This document shows positions 1 to 10,646 of a DNA stretch of 64,000 nucleotides, piece after piece. The notes beneath the pieces are model-generated. The model ran no database searches. It was given only the letters and a program-made list of their open reading frames with translations, and had not been told where the DNA came from. Positions within the stretch are counted from its first letter, which is position 1; every line of letters begins with the position of its first letter. The DNA lies in NCBI GenBank assembly GCA_024811115.1, contig JAKOGH010001126.1, positions 124,001-188,000 on the forward strand, in the 5' to 3' direction. Made by a program: the position numbers and the translations under genes. The stretch comes from Terana coerulea (taxonomy: Eukaryota; Basidiomycota; Agaricomycetes; Polyporales; Phanerochaetaceae).

Positions 1-560
1 CAAGGATAGAGCAAGCTGAAGTGGAAACGCATTAGGGAACGTACGAACGTGGAATGCACCAAAGCCCTGGAACGCACCTTACGATACGCCTTCTTTATCT
101 CTGCTTCTTCACAATCCCTCTTGAGTGATAGTATCTCATAGTATTCCGTCACCTTGCATGTCCGTATCCGCTTCACCACTGCTGCCTGCTCTGGCGTGTA
201 GTCTCGCTTCTTCTCCTCTGCGGCAGGTTTGGAAGACCCTTTCGCACTACCATTCGCTTGCGAGCTTGTCTCGGCATGCCGGTGACGAGTCCCGGACGAG
301 GACGGATGGGCCTCAGTCGATGACGAGAACGCCGAGCTCGAGTTCGCTGTGTTGGACGACGGGCCTGAAGACGTGCCAGATGTCGACGGTTCCGTAGTAG
401 AGTCGGCTTCAATAATTTCGAGCAGCTTGGTAGCCTCTGGTGTCGCAAAGAGACTCAAGGATTTCTGGCAGAAGCGCTTGGCGGAAGGAAGGTTGCCCGC
501 ATTCCTGTGCCTCTGTGCAATGGAGAGGCACTTGAGGGCTTCGTCCTTATTACTTTCCAT
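1..560 (-). CDS. DNAJB12/HLJ1-type J-domain co-chaperone, 5' part only
   Basis: The protein starts at 560 with MESNKDEALKCLSIAQRH, the hallmark N-terminus of the DNAJB12/DNAJB14 family of ER-membrane J proteins (yeast HLJ1 is the functional relative). Exon 1 is 560-78 (161 codons): an N-terminal TPR-like helical part, a Ser/Thr-rich linker, then the opening of the J domain (YYEILSLKRDCEEAEIKKAYRK). An intron occupies 77-16 and exon 2 (15-1) continues with LALSL, where the HPD motif would follow just outside the window. The family stimulates Hsp70 at the ER surface in membrane-protein quality control and ERAD. The TM segment and C-terminal DUF1977 region are expected beyond the edge and cannot be seen. 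Divergent from the F-box gene. Confidence 0.88.
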   Translation of the reverse strand, partial: MESNKDEALKCLSIAQRHRNAGNLPSAKRFCQKSLSLFATPEATKLLEIIEADSTTEPSTSGTSSGPSSNTANSSSAFSSSTEAHPSSSGTRHRHAETSSQANGSAKGSSKPAAEEKKRDYTPEQAAVVKRIRTCKVTEYYEILSLKRDCEEAEIKKAYRKVRSRALVHSTFVRSLMRFHFSLLYP

Positions 561-879
561 CTTGGGGTATACAGGGAGAGAGTAAGGAGTGTAGGAGAGC
601 TGTGCGCGGCCGGGTGTGTGTGCGAACGAATCAAGAGACAGTGCGATAGGCGTCTAATGTCAGTAACTGATGAGGCTGTAGCATGGGTAACAACGTGGTT
701 ATGAAGCGCAATAGTGAAAGCTTACTGAGTCACAACTCGTTCTATTGTGCGCTCAAGTAAACTGTATTCATTATGACATCAGATAACTGAGTCTCAGGCC
801 TGGTCAGTTTGTCATCATTGACATTCTACCGACAAGTTCTCTTCCATCGCTGCCATCTCTGGTTCAAGGCAGAACGGCT
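561..879. promoter_or_regulatory. Divergent intergenic region between the J-protein and F-box genes
   Basis: About 320 bp between two start codons that point away from each other, so it must hold both promoters and both 5' leaders. I see no clear TATA box or other named site. Short ORFs here look like chance. Confidence 0.4.
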
Positions 880-2741
880 ATGTGGACACCACAAGATGTA
901 ATCGAAGATGATACTAAGTCTGTGACTACAGAAGCTACCCGGGTGGATGAAGAGGAAGATGACGATGTCGAGACTGTGATGGATGGCGAGGATGAGGAGG
1001 AAGCCATTGGTGAGCTCCCGAATATGTGAAGCACTTTGGGTCGCAAACCTATTTGATTTCGTACTTATTCTCGCGATAGCAAGGAACGACAGTCGTTGCA
1101 GCAGCTTGAAGCGGCACCTGCAGCAGCGGCTGAGGAGCTGGCAAGATTCCGTGAGCAGTGGAAGGCCGACCTCAATGCGCGACTGCAACAAGCGCAAGGC
1201 CTGGCTAAACAAGCTGACACTACCCAAACATCTTTTAGTGAAACCAAGAAGCGAAGTAATAGTTCTGTGTCGAAGCACCCAGTCAAAACGTTTCCTCCTC
1301 CTCCTGTCAGCGGTGCTGTCCCTGGTGCATCGAGAGGGCCTGGCTTTACAATCCCACTCCCCGATGCTGCTCAGAGCGCTCTCGAGATTTATAAGCGGGC
1401 GATTTCGCATGAACAACGCGGCGAGTTGGATGATGCCCTACGACTATACAAGCTCGCATTTCGCAAGTACGACGAAGTGGATAGACTGTACCAAAGAATG
1501 GAACAATCCGGCTCGCTTCAGCTTCTACAATCTCACACAGAGCCATCTTCTTCCCTGCCCCACCGCGTTCACGAAGAGCTGTCAAATACAGGTGTTAGCG
1601 CCATTACCGAGGATATGAAGAAGCTCCATGTTTCGTCAGACTCAGTGGGAGGCGTTTCGGTGACCCTCCCCACGAATCATGGCGTTGTCACTGGCACTTT
1701 AGCGAGTCTTGTCGCTGAATGGAGTTCCACTATCCTAGAGTTTGTTCCCGAAGACGAGAGTCAACCTGTTCACTTACAGACGTTGCCAGACGAACTTTTG
1801 GTGCATATCCTTGAACTATTGGGCACAACGGCATTGGAGAGGTTCGCCTCCGTGAGCCGGAAAGCGCGGATGCTGACGCTTGATTCTACGCTGTGGAGGT
1901 GCGTCCACCATAGCGTTTATGTGAATGATGTATTCACTCCCATTTACTCAGGCGTTTTGTCACGTCAGTGTACAAGCCACCTCAGATAGACGAAGGCGAG
2001 GAACTGGGGACGTTAGTCGGGCGATACAAGGGGACCTCCGGCGATTCTACATAGAGCAGCCGCGCGTCCGCATTGACGGCGTATATATCGCTGTTTGCCA
2101 TTACATGTGTGTAGGGTTTTATTGGAATATATTTCTTGTGACCGTGTCACTGATAGATGCTTCCAGTCGAGATGGCCTCAGCGAGAACGCCTGGGTGAAT
2201 GTACGTTCATGAATACTATACATGGCCGGATACTGAATCAGTTTCAGGTCAGCCATTTGATCACGTACCACCGCTACCTGTGGGTGAAGCTGGAAAATAT
2301 CTGCATATATCCTATCTCATGCTCCGGTACTACAGCCGTTTCTACCCCAATGGTGAAGTCCTCTCGCTGCTGGCAAATGAAGAAGTGGCGCCTCAGCAAG
2401 TTATACCGCTTTTGAAACCTTCGTTGCGTATGAAGGTGAGTAACATCTCCCCTTGAACTTACTTGAACACTGACTAAGACCACATAGGGATTCTTTTCCG
2501 GACAGTGGCGCCTCGAGGGCACCACGATCACCATCACTGACCTCATGGATCCCAGCGGCGACTCCGTACGCTACAGCTTCCAGATGGTCCTCGAGTTGCA
2601 CTCGAGACCTCTGGGAAGATGGAACCGACTCGAATTTTGTGCTTACGACTCAGTGTCTCTCGTTAGCGGAGAGACTACCCCCTGGCGCTGAAGAATGAAC
2701 GGCCTTTCTGGTTCTCGAAGGTCCGGTCGTATGCCATTTGA
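880..2741 (+). CDS. FBXO9/Hrt3-type F-box protein (SCF substrate receptor), with frame breaks
   Basis: Order of parts: an acidic N-terminus (ATG 880), a helical MIT/TPR-like segment (about 1380-1500), an F-box (LQTLPDELLVHILELLG, 1780-1830), then the Hrt3/FBXO9 C-terminal domain (YIEQPRVRIDGVYIAVCHY; LSENAWVNVSHLITYHRYL; RFYPNGEVLSLLANEE) ending in FWFSKVRSYAI and TGA 2739-2741. Exons I support: 880-1009, 1080-1898, then from about 1964, with further introns near 2099-2167, 2210-2250, 2282-2333 and 2434-2488. The frame is broken three times. Exons 1 and 2 disagree in phase by one base, a G4 run at 2030-2033 needs a fifth G, and a C5 run at 2678-2682 needs a sixth C. Conserved sequence continues on both sides of each break, so these look like homopolymer undercalls. 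The family binds Skp1 and recruits substrates for ubiquitination; the substrate is unknown. Confidence 0.85.
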
Positions 2742-5690
2742 AGGGAGAAGGTTGGGAACCGGCAGCCGTTTGCGAAATTTACAAGCGATACATTGGTGTA
2801 CAGAACAGAACATGGAATATGCGATTTACGATTCCGCGTACAGGACTAAAAGCTCTGAGCAAGAGTCGGCGAGTCGCGCCGGTACTGGACGTTGAACAAC
2901 AGCAGTTTCCTAAATTAGGCGTACACCGCTTACTAAGCAATTCTCACAGGCACGGAGGACACAGGAAGAGCGCCCGTCTACTCTGTCTCATGCCTTCATC
3001 TCCTCTGCACCCTCTCGTGGCCTTTCCCAGTTCATGACTTCCTGTCTCTCTTATTGCTGACCTCCATATCATAGGGACGGAGCTGAACCTCGGCAGGCGA
3101 TGCTTATGTTGCTTGGCAATATGTACTGGTGTGGAGGGGATGTTTTACCGGAGGACAAGCCTGGCTTTCGATGTTCTCTGCAGATGCTGTAGAGTTACTG
3201 TTGTTCCACGAGAGCGCCTCTGTCCCTCGTAATTTCAACGAAGGCACCCCTGGGATCACACAAGACGACTCGCCCTACCCTCTGGACTGCCTGCTACGCG
3301 TCGAGCGCATACATATATCGAGGTATGAAAGTTTGCGGCTATTCCGCTCGTTTTCTGCGGTTACTTGTCTGGCCTGTGCTACGCTCTCGTGGCAATGATG
3401 TCTTCCAGTCGCCTGGTATGCTATGAGCACTTTTTGGCGTGAAGACTTTACCTCAGGCAAGTTCTTCATATTCATACTGCTGTTCTTGCGACCATCGTTC
3501 ATCTACGCATTTGTCACCACTCAGATTTACATGTCTCTGGGACTGATTGATTCAGCATCCGCATGAGAACATGCAGTTCGTTGAGTCAGATGGGCCCCGA
3601 CGGGCCCAGCTGGCAAAGCACCTTCGCACTTCGCAGCGCAGCATCACGCATCCTTTGTGTGCAGTTCATGATTTCTGTGTCACAGCAGAACATCCACATG
3701 AACCAAGGGTACGTTTATCTTGAAAGGGCGCTTTGTAGCGTCTGCGAGCATTCCGCTGCTGACAATCCTTCGTCTGTGTGCTCCATATGTGATGGTGCTG
3801 AAGGCAGATCTCAGTGTCACCTTTCTATGCGGGAGTGACGTTCGCATTAGGATTATTCTAGGTTCTCACGTTGGTTGGAGCACCTGTCCAGGCGTTCGAT
3901 GCTTCATTTCTTCTACGTAGGCATCTCCTGAAGCCTACATCCTGCTCGAGGTCAGCCGTTTTCTGCAGAACAGCGCACGAAACCCAGCGCAGGAAAGGCC
4001 AGGCTCGTTATACGTCAACGCTCGCCCCTCGATTGCCTACCACCATGATACGAGAGTTCGAGGTGCGTAATTGGAGGTAATCATGCATCCTTGACGACCT
4101 GCACCGGGTCAGACTAAGGCCTTGCCTTGTTCTCTAGATGGCGTAGCATTTTCAAGTAATAAGGCCGCCGACGTGGACGGACCGTCATACCCCGCATACT
4201 TACAGTGGATTTCAAACGTGCTTGCGCCAAGTACTGGTCATCGCGGTCAGATGTCCCTTGAAAGCGCCGTCGTGGTCATCACCGCACAGTTCCTCGTCAA
4301 CGGGACTGCTCGTCTAGTCATTCCATAACCCATCGCTAGAAGCGGCATGAGGTGCGTCTGTCAATATGCGATTAGGTTTCTGAATAGCGTGGGACCAGGG
4401 GCCTACCTTCCGTAGTTCTGGAACAACACTTCATATTGGCGTACTGGGTGAGTTTAGGTACTTAAATTGCACCCGGCGTTGAACGTGGGGCGGTGTCCTG
4501 GATTGCCCTCAATGACTGTGCAGGAGTAAACCTGCTGCCCACTTTCAGCTGCTGTGGGAACTGTGCGGGTCGTCGGCGTCGACGTGTTGATGCACCTCGC
4601 GCTGCAACGGTGCTTTCGTTGTATTGGTGCTGCTCGATTGCCGGCACTGTACCATTGCTGCCACGCTCCTCATCGAATTACACTTTGCAGGTACCCGTAG
4701 CTGATGCCTCAGGGTCGTCAAGTCCGCTTAGATTCTACGTTCTTCAAGTGGTGCCCGCACCCGCTTACGGACAGGTTGCTGCCGTAATGCCGTTGAATTT
4801 AGGTGCGCATGAAGGGTCTTCCACGCCCTCGGGGTTCATACGTTCCATAGCTTCAGGATTGCACATCTGTTGGACTAAGACGCCTCTCCCCAATCCAGCG
4901 ACAGTCGTCTTGTCGTCTAAGGAGAATTCACTACCACAATCTCCGTACGCCAGGGCTCAACTCAGTCCCTCCAATTCCTGTATGTGACACCACCGTTCGC
5001 CGACGTACGGATATGCACGATATTACCGCCGACACCGGCTGCAAAGCGCCCCTCCAGCGCTATCATGGTTCCAGCGTACGTGTCGCTCTGAAGACTTGAA
5101 CGTCGGTTGTCAATTCGTCTTCGCGATTCGTAGCGTCGATTGGCAGCCGTGCTGGAATTTAATGCTTTGAAAAAAGGCGGATGTAGGCGCAGGCGAAATA
5201 TCTGGCGGAGCAGCTCGAGGCGGAGAAATTTCGTCAAGGTTGACAGAATACCAGCGGGCACAACACAGGTGTGTGCTTGGATGAGTCTCGCTCCATTTAC
5301 GTGTGCCTCAGCCTGGACCAGTGTCTTCGACAATGAAGCTTGAAGGCGCAATCTCCACAACCAACGCCTATGTCCTCGCTGCAGCTAGGACATCGTCCGC
5401 CAGTGATCGAGTCTCCTATTCCTCTCATCCCCCATGTCAAAGAAGCAATCCAGGATCACTTTCACTCCACGTTCCTCATAGCAGCCTAACGAGATGGCAA
5501 TCCTGGCTACGCAGCTGCAATTCTAGGTTCCTCTCAACACTGGCGGGCACACTGCATTCATTTCGCTGGAGCGCACCATCACGTTCGAAAAATTGGGGTT
5601 CGTTCTTTCGGATATGAGACCGCGCAGGATCGAGGACGGTGATTCTGACGGCCAAGTATGGTCAGTCCAGATGGACAACTCTCAACAGTG
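2742..5690 (+). other. Coding islands of an unidentified, probably multi-exon gene
   Basis: No complete gene can be built, but several stretches look like coding sequence with splice signals. Examples are ADAVELLLFHESASVPRNF (about 3180-3240), DGVAFSSNKAADVDGPSYP (about 4138-4195), RIPAGTTQ spliced to PGPVSSTMKLEGAISTTNAY (about 5240-5370), and a last exon from about 5533 reading FISLERTITFEKLGF and DMRPRRIEDGDSDGQVWSVQ to about 5700. The last parts suggest a beta-rich protein. I do not recognise the family. One-base errors like those in neighbouring genes may be hiding the frame; a decayed gene or two genes are also possible. Confidence 0.35.
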
Positions 5691-5716
5691 CGTAATGCGG
5701 ATTATTATACGCACTG

Positions 5717-5724
5717 TATAAAAG
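5717..5724 (+). promoter_or_regulatory. TATA box of the cyclase gene
   Basis: TATAAAAG lies 80 bp upstream of the ATG at 5804. It is a good match to a TATA element at a usual fungal distance and suggests regulated rather than constitutive transcription. Confidence 0.55.
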
Positions 5725-5803
5725 CTGAAATTCGTGGCCAGGTCTCAACCCAGCTGCACTCCGCGTACCGTTCCTTTCCTTGCTCCTTCGGACATCTTCC
5801 ATC

Positions 5804-7676
5804 ATGAGCGACCTCAAGGCCAATGTTCAGACCACCTCCAACGGCTTCTCTGTCTCTGGACAGGAGCAGATCAACTATGGTCTGTCGATAAGCCCGATGA
5901 CCGTGACGCTCACATTGACTTTTGGTCGTCTCTCCGTAGGCTTCCAGTTCGTCGACAACATTTTCAACACCAAGCATAGCCATCTGGCCGACATCTACAA
6001 GCCTTGGAGCCGCGTACTTCTGGTCAGCGATGCTACCGTCTCCAGTCACTACTCGAAGCAATGGGAGGCCTACTTCCAGCACCACAACATTTCGCTTACG
6101 ACCTTTGTCATGGCCGGTGGGGAGAAGAACAAGACAATGACTACCATGCTGTCCATCATTGATGCTATGAACGAGTTCGGCTTGGTGCGAAAGGAACCTG
6201 TTCTGGTCGTCGGCGGAGGGTATGTCCTCATAATCCTCATCAAAATGTTGTATTCACCTCTACCGACAGGTTATGCACTGACGTCACTGGGTTTGCTTGC
6301 GCTTCCTACCGCCGCACGACTAACTTCATTCGAGTCCCTACAACTCTCATTGGCCTCATCGATGCTTCAGTATCCATCAAAGGTACGCGCACTCACAGTC
6401 TACTAAGTATTCAGCCGCTAATTCTTGTTCAAAGTCGGTATCAATCACGGCAACCTGAAGAATCGTCTCGGAGCTTACCATGCCCCTCTCATGACTTTCC
6501 TCGACTTCAACATGCTTCGCACTCTTCCAGAGGGCCAAGTTCGCAACGGATTCGCCGGTGGGTTCTTCTTCATAGGGTGGTCGCGAACACTACTAACTGT
6601 TATGTCACCATAGAGTTGATGAAGATCTCCTCTTGCGCGGACAAGCGAATCTGGGAACTTCTTGTCCAGAACGGTGAAGCACTCATTGAGACACGCTTTG
6701 GTCGCGCCGATGGTGCCATACCGGAGCTGAAGGCTATTGCCGATGAGATCTGCTGGCGGGGCATCAAGGTTATGCTCGACGTGCGTAGCGCGCCTCCTCT
6801 CTAAACGCTTGTGTGTCTAATCCGACGTGACACAGCTCGAATCTCCTAATCTTCATGAGATCGGGCTTGACAGAGTTATCGCCTTTGGCCACTCGCTGTC
6901 GCCCACCCTTGAGCTTACGCCGGTTGTGCCTCTTCGCCACGGACATGCGGTACGTGGCCTCCGCGATTCACGTTTCGATTCACTGAAACTAAGTATGGTA
7001 TTGCAGATCAACATCGATATGGCTTACTTCGTTACCTTCGCGTGGAAGCGTGGCATTCTCACCGAATCCCAAAGGGATGAATATCATTCCCTCTCTCAAC
7101 GAGTCGGCCTCTCGATGGACCACGAGCTGTTCACCGAGGACATGATCGTGGCGGGCACGGAAGCCATCTTGTGCGTCGCTAATATTACATGTAATTGCGA
7201 TTTTCTGACATGTCTTAACTCTCACAGGAAGACAAGGGATAACAAGCAACGTTTCGCTCTTCCGAGCCCCTACGGCGAATGCACGTTCGTCAACGACGCC
7301 TCCTACGAAGAGCTCTTCGCTGGTTTACAAGTCCATAAGGCTCTCATGCAGGAGAAATACAACGGCGGCGTCGGCAAGGAGGTAAGTAACTCCAATTTTT
7401 GTGGGCTACCCAGTTGTGCTGATGTGATGTTTGTGGATGCAGGCTTACGTCGACTACAGTGATCTCGGGATGGACCCTGAGATCCTGCGTCGCCAGGCTG
7501 CCGCGAACGGCAGTGGCTCCGCCCTGAACGGCAACGGACATGCTGCCCAGGCTGTATTGTCTGCCGCCGTGAAGGCCGGCGCTGTCAAGACTAGTAACGG
7601 GCTCGTGGCGAACGGAGACACGGGCGTCCCCGCCGTTAACGGTGCCAACAAGATTGTCGGGAGCGTCGGCGCTTGA
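5804..7676 (+). CDS. mysA: Desmethyl-4-deoxygadusol synthase-type sugar phosphate cyclase (mycosporine pathway)
   Basis: Nine exons join in frame to 474 aa: 5804-5879, 5940-6219, 6270-6382, 6435-6557, 6614-6780, 6836-6949, 7007-7170, 7228-7381, 7443-7676. It belongs to the dehydroquinate synthase superfamily. Visible landmarks are the NAD-binding VLVVGGG turn, [37 protein letters not shown], the metal-ligand region QVRNGFAELMK, and PLRHGHAI. The spacing and the AYHAP and RNGFAE motifs fit the DDGS/EEVS branch rather than the shikimate AROM enzyme, and the MysC-type gene downstream favours DDGS. Known chemistry of that branch is sedoheptulose 7-phosphate to desmethyl-4-deoxygadusol. A C-terminal tail of about 50 residues is rich in Ala, Gly and Asn and is outside the fold. 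The first intron (60 nt, weak GTCTGT donor) has no in-frame stop, so retention would add 20 residues. Confidence 0.85.
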
Positions 7677-7875
7677 TGCCCACCACCGTCCCTCCCGTTT
7701 TCGTTTCATTCATCATAACAAGCTGGAGATGTGTAGGATAAACAAGATGCTACTCTGGTGTACGACTTGAATAGCAGTCATAGTGTGCGAATAGAAATGT
7801 ATCATCTAGTCCGCGTTGAACGGTGTGAGGAAGGCAAGAAGTAGGCATCAACTTCGTTAGGCGCTCTATGCTCCT
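7677..7875 (+). other. 3' flank of the cyclase gene
   Basis: Non-coding sequence after the TGA, ending at the left inverted repeat of the transposon nest. It is AT-richer than the gene and probably holds the 3' UTR and poly(A) site. No separate gene is seen. Confidence 0.4.
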
Positions 7876-8353
7876 TTACACCACCGGGCGGCGGCGAGGT
7901 TGGCGCAGCCTTGGGTTAGGGGTCCGGATCAGACCCGGTGTCTGATCCTGTCATCGATCCCATACCAGGGTCGTGTTGAGAAAAGTGAGCACATCTTGTT
8001 CCAGACTTCCCCTTCGCCAGGTCGCTTCAGGCTGGGACTGGGGCTGCGTCAGCCTGCTCGCAAGGGCAATCTAAGCTTGTTGCACTCAGCGCCGCCCCAG
8101 GGTTTGTCAAAAGCTTGCTGCCTCACATACCATATATGGGAATCCTCATTAAACATAGACATTATTGTGATAAAAGCGAATTTATTGTTGAGCAGATGCA
8201 ATACGTGCAGTAATATACATACATTACACTACACTGGCTTGTAATACTCACCCATGCTCCTTACTGCTGTTGTGTCCAACTCCCACTTACTGTGATAAAT
8301 GCCAGAACAAGAGATGCAACCGGGGCATCTTGGGGGAAATTGGTGACAGAATA

Positions 8354-9241
8354 GGGACTTTTGGCACCGGAATATATTCCGGCCCAATTTGGTAGCCACC
8401 CAAAAAGGTTGCTATCACGGCGGGACCCGAGGTTGGAGTAGTGTTGCCGTGACTTGAATTGACTTGACTGTGACTTGACTTTTGATGACTGATCCTTTTG
8501 GGACAGTCAAGTCAAGTCAAGTCGTTCCCGATCAACTTGACTGCAACTTCAGTCGACTTCAGTCAGTCCCCCACAGACTTCAGAGTGAATTCCGCGGCCT
8601 CTGAGCCACATACCTGTATTTCCGGGGTACGCGCATGCTCTATGAATTATCCACAGCATACCCTAGTATCTCTACCTACATAGTATGGCTGCAGGGACGT
8701 GAAATTCGACTGCACACGTCGGAGATGGCACCGTTGCTTCTCCATCAATGTCTGGCGCTAATAATGCCGATCCGCGTACGAGCTCCTTTGGGCGCCTAAA
8801 GCTGATGTTCGCAGTCTCACTCGTTGCACGCTCTCGCGACGGCAGAAGGGTATATAATGAATGGCACATGCATGAAAGTGATGTCAAATGAGCTCAGTGA
8901 GTATTTCACTTCGTTTGAAGGCTGTGAAGCACGATTTGCGCCGAGGGTGAACAGTACCTTCCAATTCAGGATGCAGTCGTGACTGCAGTCACAAGTCAAG
9001 TCGAAGCCGAGTCAAGCCGACGCATCAGCCAATGAATGGACGTGACTTGACTGCGGTGTGACTTGACTTTGATGACTTGCGACTTTCCAGTCAGGTCACG
9101 GCAACACTAGGTTGGAGCCCCGCTAACTGAGGGACCAATGGGGGCGTGTACCTTGGATCCCGCCGTGATGGCTGTTGATGCGAGCCGTTTTAGGGGGCAT
9201 ACCAAATGAGGACCGGAATATATTCCAGTGCCAAAAGTCCC
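8354..9241. mobile_element. Tc1/mariner-like MITE, split by a later insertion
   Basis: Inverted ends GGGACTTTTGGCAC at 8354 and the complement ending at 9241 are flanked by TA on both sides (8352-8353 and 9242-9243), the target duplication of Tc1/mariner/pogo-type elements. Each end continues with a near-palindromic block; the left copy is a perfect 16-bp palindrome, CCGGAATATATTCCGG (8367-8382). With the inner element and one copy of its 8-bp duplication removed, the original would be only about 209 bp with no coding capacity, so it is a MITE. Confidence 0.75.
8439..9109. mobile_element. hAT-type non-autonomous element, 671 bp, with intact target duplication
   Basis: Perfect 15-bp inverted ends (TAGTGTTGCCGTGAC at 8439-8453; complement at 9095-9109) are bounded by the direct repeat GGTTGGAG at 8431-8438 and 9110-9117. 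An 8-bp duplication is the mark of hAT transposons. Both ends carry many short GACTTGACT/AGTCAAGTCA subterminal repeats, also typical of hAT transposase binding sites. No transposase ORF is present, so an autonomous relative elsewhere must move it. It inserted into the MITE at 8354-9241, so it is the youngest layer. The perfect ends and duplication suggest a recent insertion. Confidence 0.85.
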
Positions 9242-9549
9242 TAATGTCGGAGCCACCAAAGAAACTGTTCTCCACAGTAGAATGTCAGCATGCATGTGTG
9301 GGTGACAATGAGTGGCACAACATACACTGTTACACATGAGCTGCTTGGTCAAGTTGCGGCGGGACATGAAGTGAAACACGGTGGCTGAGATGGCTGGGAG
9401 GGGTATGCGTCGCGGGCTGCCGTTGCTTGTAGAGTAGGCGAGCTGGAGAGACGAGAGGCAGGGAGTCAGCGGAGGACGCACCAGTAACAGCTCCCATTGT
9501 TCAAGTCTTCGTCCGTGTCCACCAGCTGTTGAAGGGGAGTCAATGAGTG

Positions 9550-9562
9550 CACGGCAACACTA
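9550..9562. repeat. Solitary hAT end-like sequence
   Basis: CACGGCAACACTA matches the last 13 bases of the right end of the 671-bp hAT element 440 bp away, but has no partner end nearby. It may be the scar of another copy or part of the outer element. Confidence 0.4.
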
Positions 9563-10169
9563 TGTCAGAATTACGATGGTCAGTATACCGTGGGGGTAAT
9601 AGTGGCAATATGATACTCACCACTATGTACTATGCCAGTTTCATGTCTTCGTTTGGTGGGTCCCGCAAGTTGGGCAGTCGAGCGTGGAATATGGTCGGGA
9701 ATGGATCTCACTGTGCTTTTCCCGGGGTCTGCCTTAGCAGCGTACGAGGTGCAAGCAGTACTCTCAAGACTCACCTACATGAGGACCTGCGATTGTACCA
9801 CAGAAAGAGCCAGTCGTGGCATGGGTGTGGTGCAGCGGCTGAGTGGAGGTCGTGGGTGAGCATGTCGAAGGGGAACTGCCTGGCTCACGAAAACTTATAG
9901 CTTGGCGAGTCGCTGAAATCGATGATGAGGATCGATGGCGGAGGTTGACGCAGACCGTGATAGAGGCCAAACCAACCCTGGAGAATAGAGTCTTGAAGCG
10001 AGGAGGGCAGGCAGCCTGGATCAAGCTGCGAGAGAGGGGCAAAGCAGAATGAGCGTCGCAAGCCTGCTCCGGGCTGATGATCCGTATGTCCGGCGGGTCC
10101 GACCAGAGCTTAATCTAGCCTGGGCGCCAGCAACCTCAGGCCGAGGGACCGGGTCACCCGGTGGTGTAA

Positions 10170-10646
10170 GCTATTACCGCCATGTCACTCGATTTCTCTT
10201 TCATATCCGGCTCTAAAGGCGGATAAAACTTGCGCATCTGGAAGTCGATAATCAAGGGCACTGAAAGGTAGGGCCCTTGACTTCGAGGTAGTCGGTTACT
10301 CACTGTAATCAGGCAATAATGTCAATGGATAATTATAGTGCCCTAGACATGGAGGCGGACACCTGAACGAATGCCAGGCGAAGAACCACAAATGAATATA
10401 TAAGACTACTGATGAGAAAGCCAGCGGCGTATTGATTGTATTCAGGAACGTTTGTGACAGGGGTTCCTCGAGGCTCGTATCAAGATGCCCTTATAGGTCT
10501 ATTGGCCCATATCTTAGGATGTGCAATTGACTTTGCTAGCCCTACTTTCTCGCGGTGAGCAAACATCATGCATCATACTTTCTTATAGATGATTGAGCCT
10601 ATTTAACCCTTGCAGAGCCTCATTTTACCGTCCCCTGTCGAACACC
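10170..10646 (+). promoter_or_regulatory. Upstream region of the ATP-grasp gene
   Basis: 477 bp between the transposon nest and the ATG. TATA-like stretches occur at about 10397-10404 and at 10600-10606, the latter only 40 bp before the ATG. No coding sequence is seen. Confidence 0.35.

Larger units (their letters stand above)
7876..10169. mobile_element. Outer element with imperfect terminal inverted repeats, non-autonomous
   Basis: The ends carry the same 13-mer in inverse orientation: TTACACCACCGGG at 7876-7888 and its complement at 10157-10169. Similarity continues inward in broken form (GAGGTTG, GCGC and GGTCCGG blocks), giving an old inverted repeat of perhaps 50-100 bp. Flanks share only GCT, so no clear target duplication remains and the exact ends are uncertain. 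Inside are two younger nested elements (8354-9241 and 8439-9109). Internal ORFs of up to about 120 codons show no transposase motif, so this is a non-autonomous or decayed element. It fills the gap between the two mycosporine genes. Confidence 0.5.

Noticed and set aside
9547..10052. Open frames in the outer transposon that might encode a transposase or methyltransferase
   Set aside because: No DDE, zinc-finger or SAM-binding motif, inconsistent frames, no splice context.
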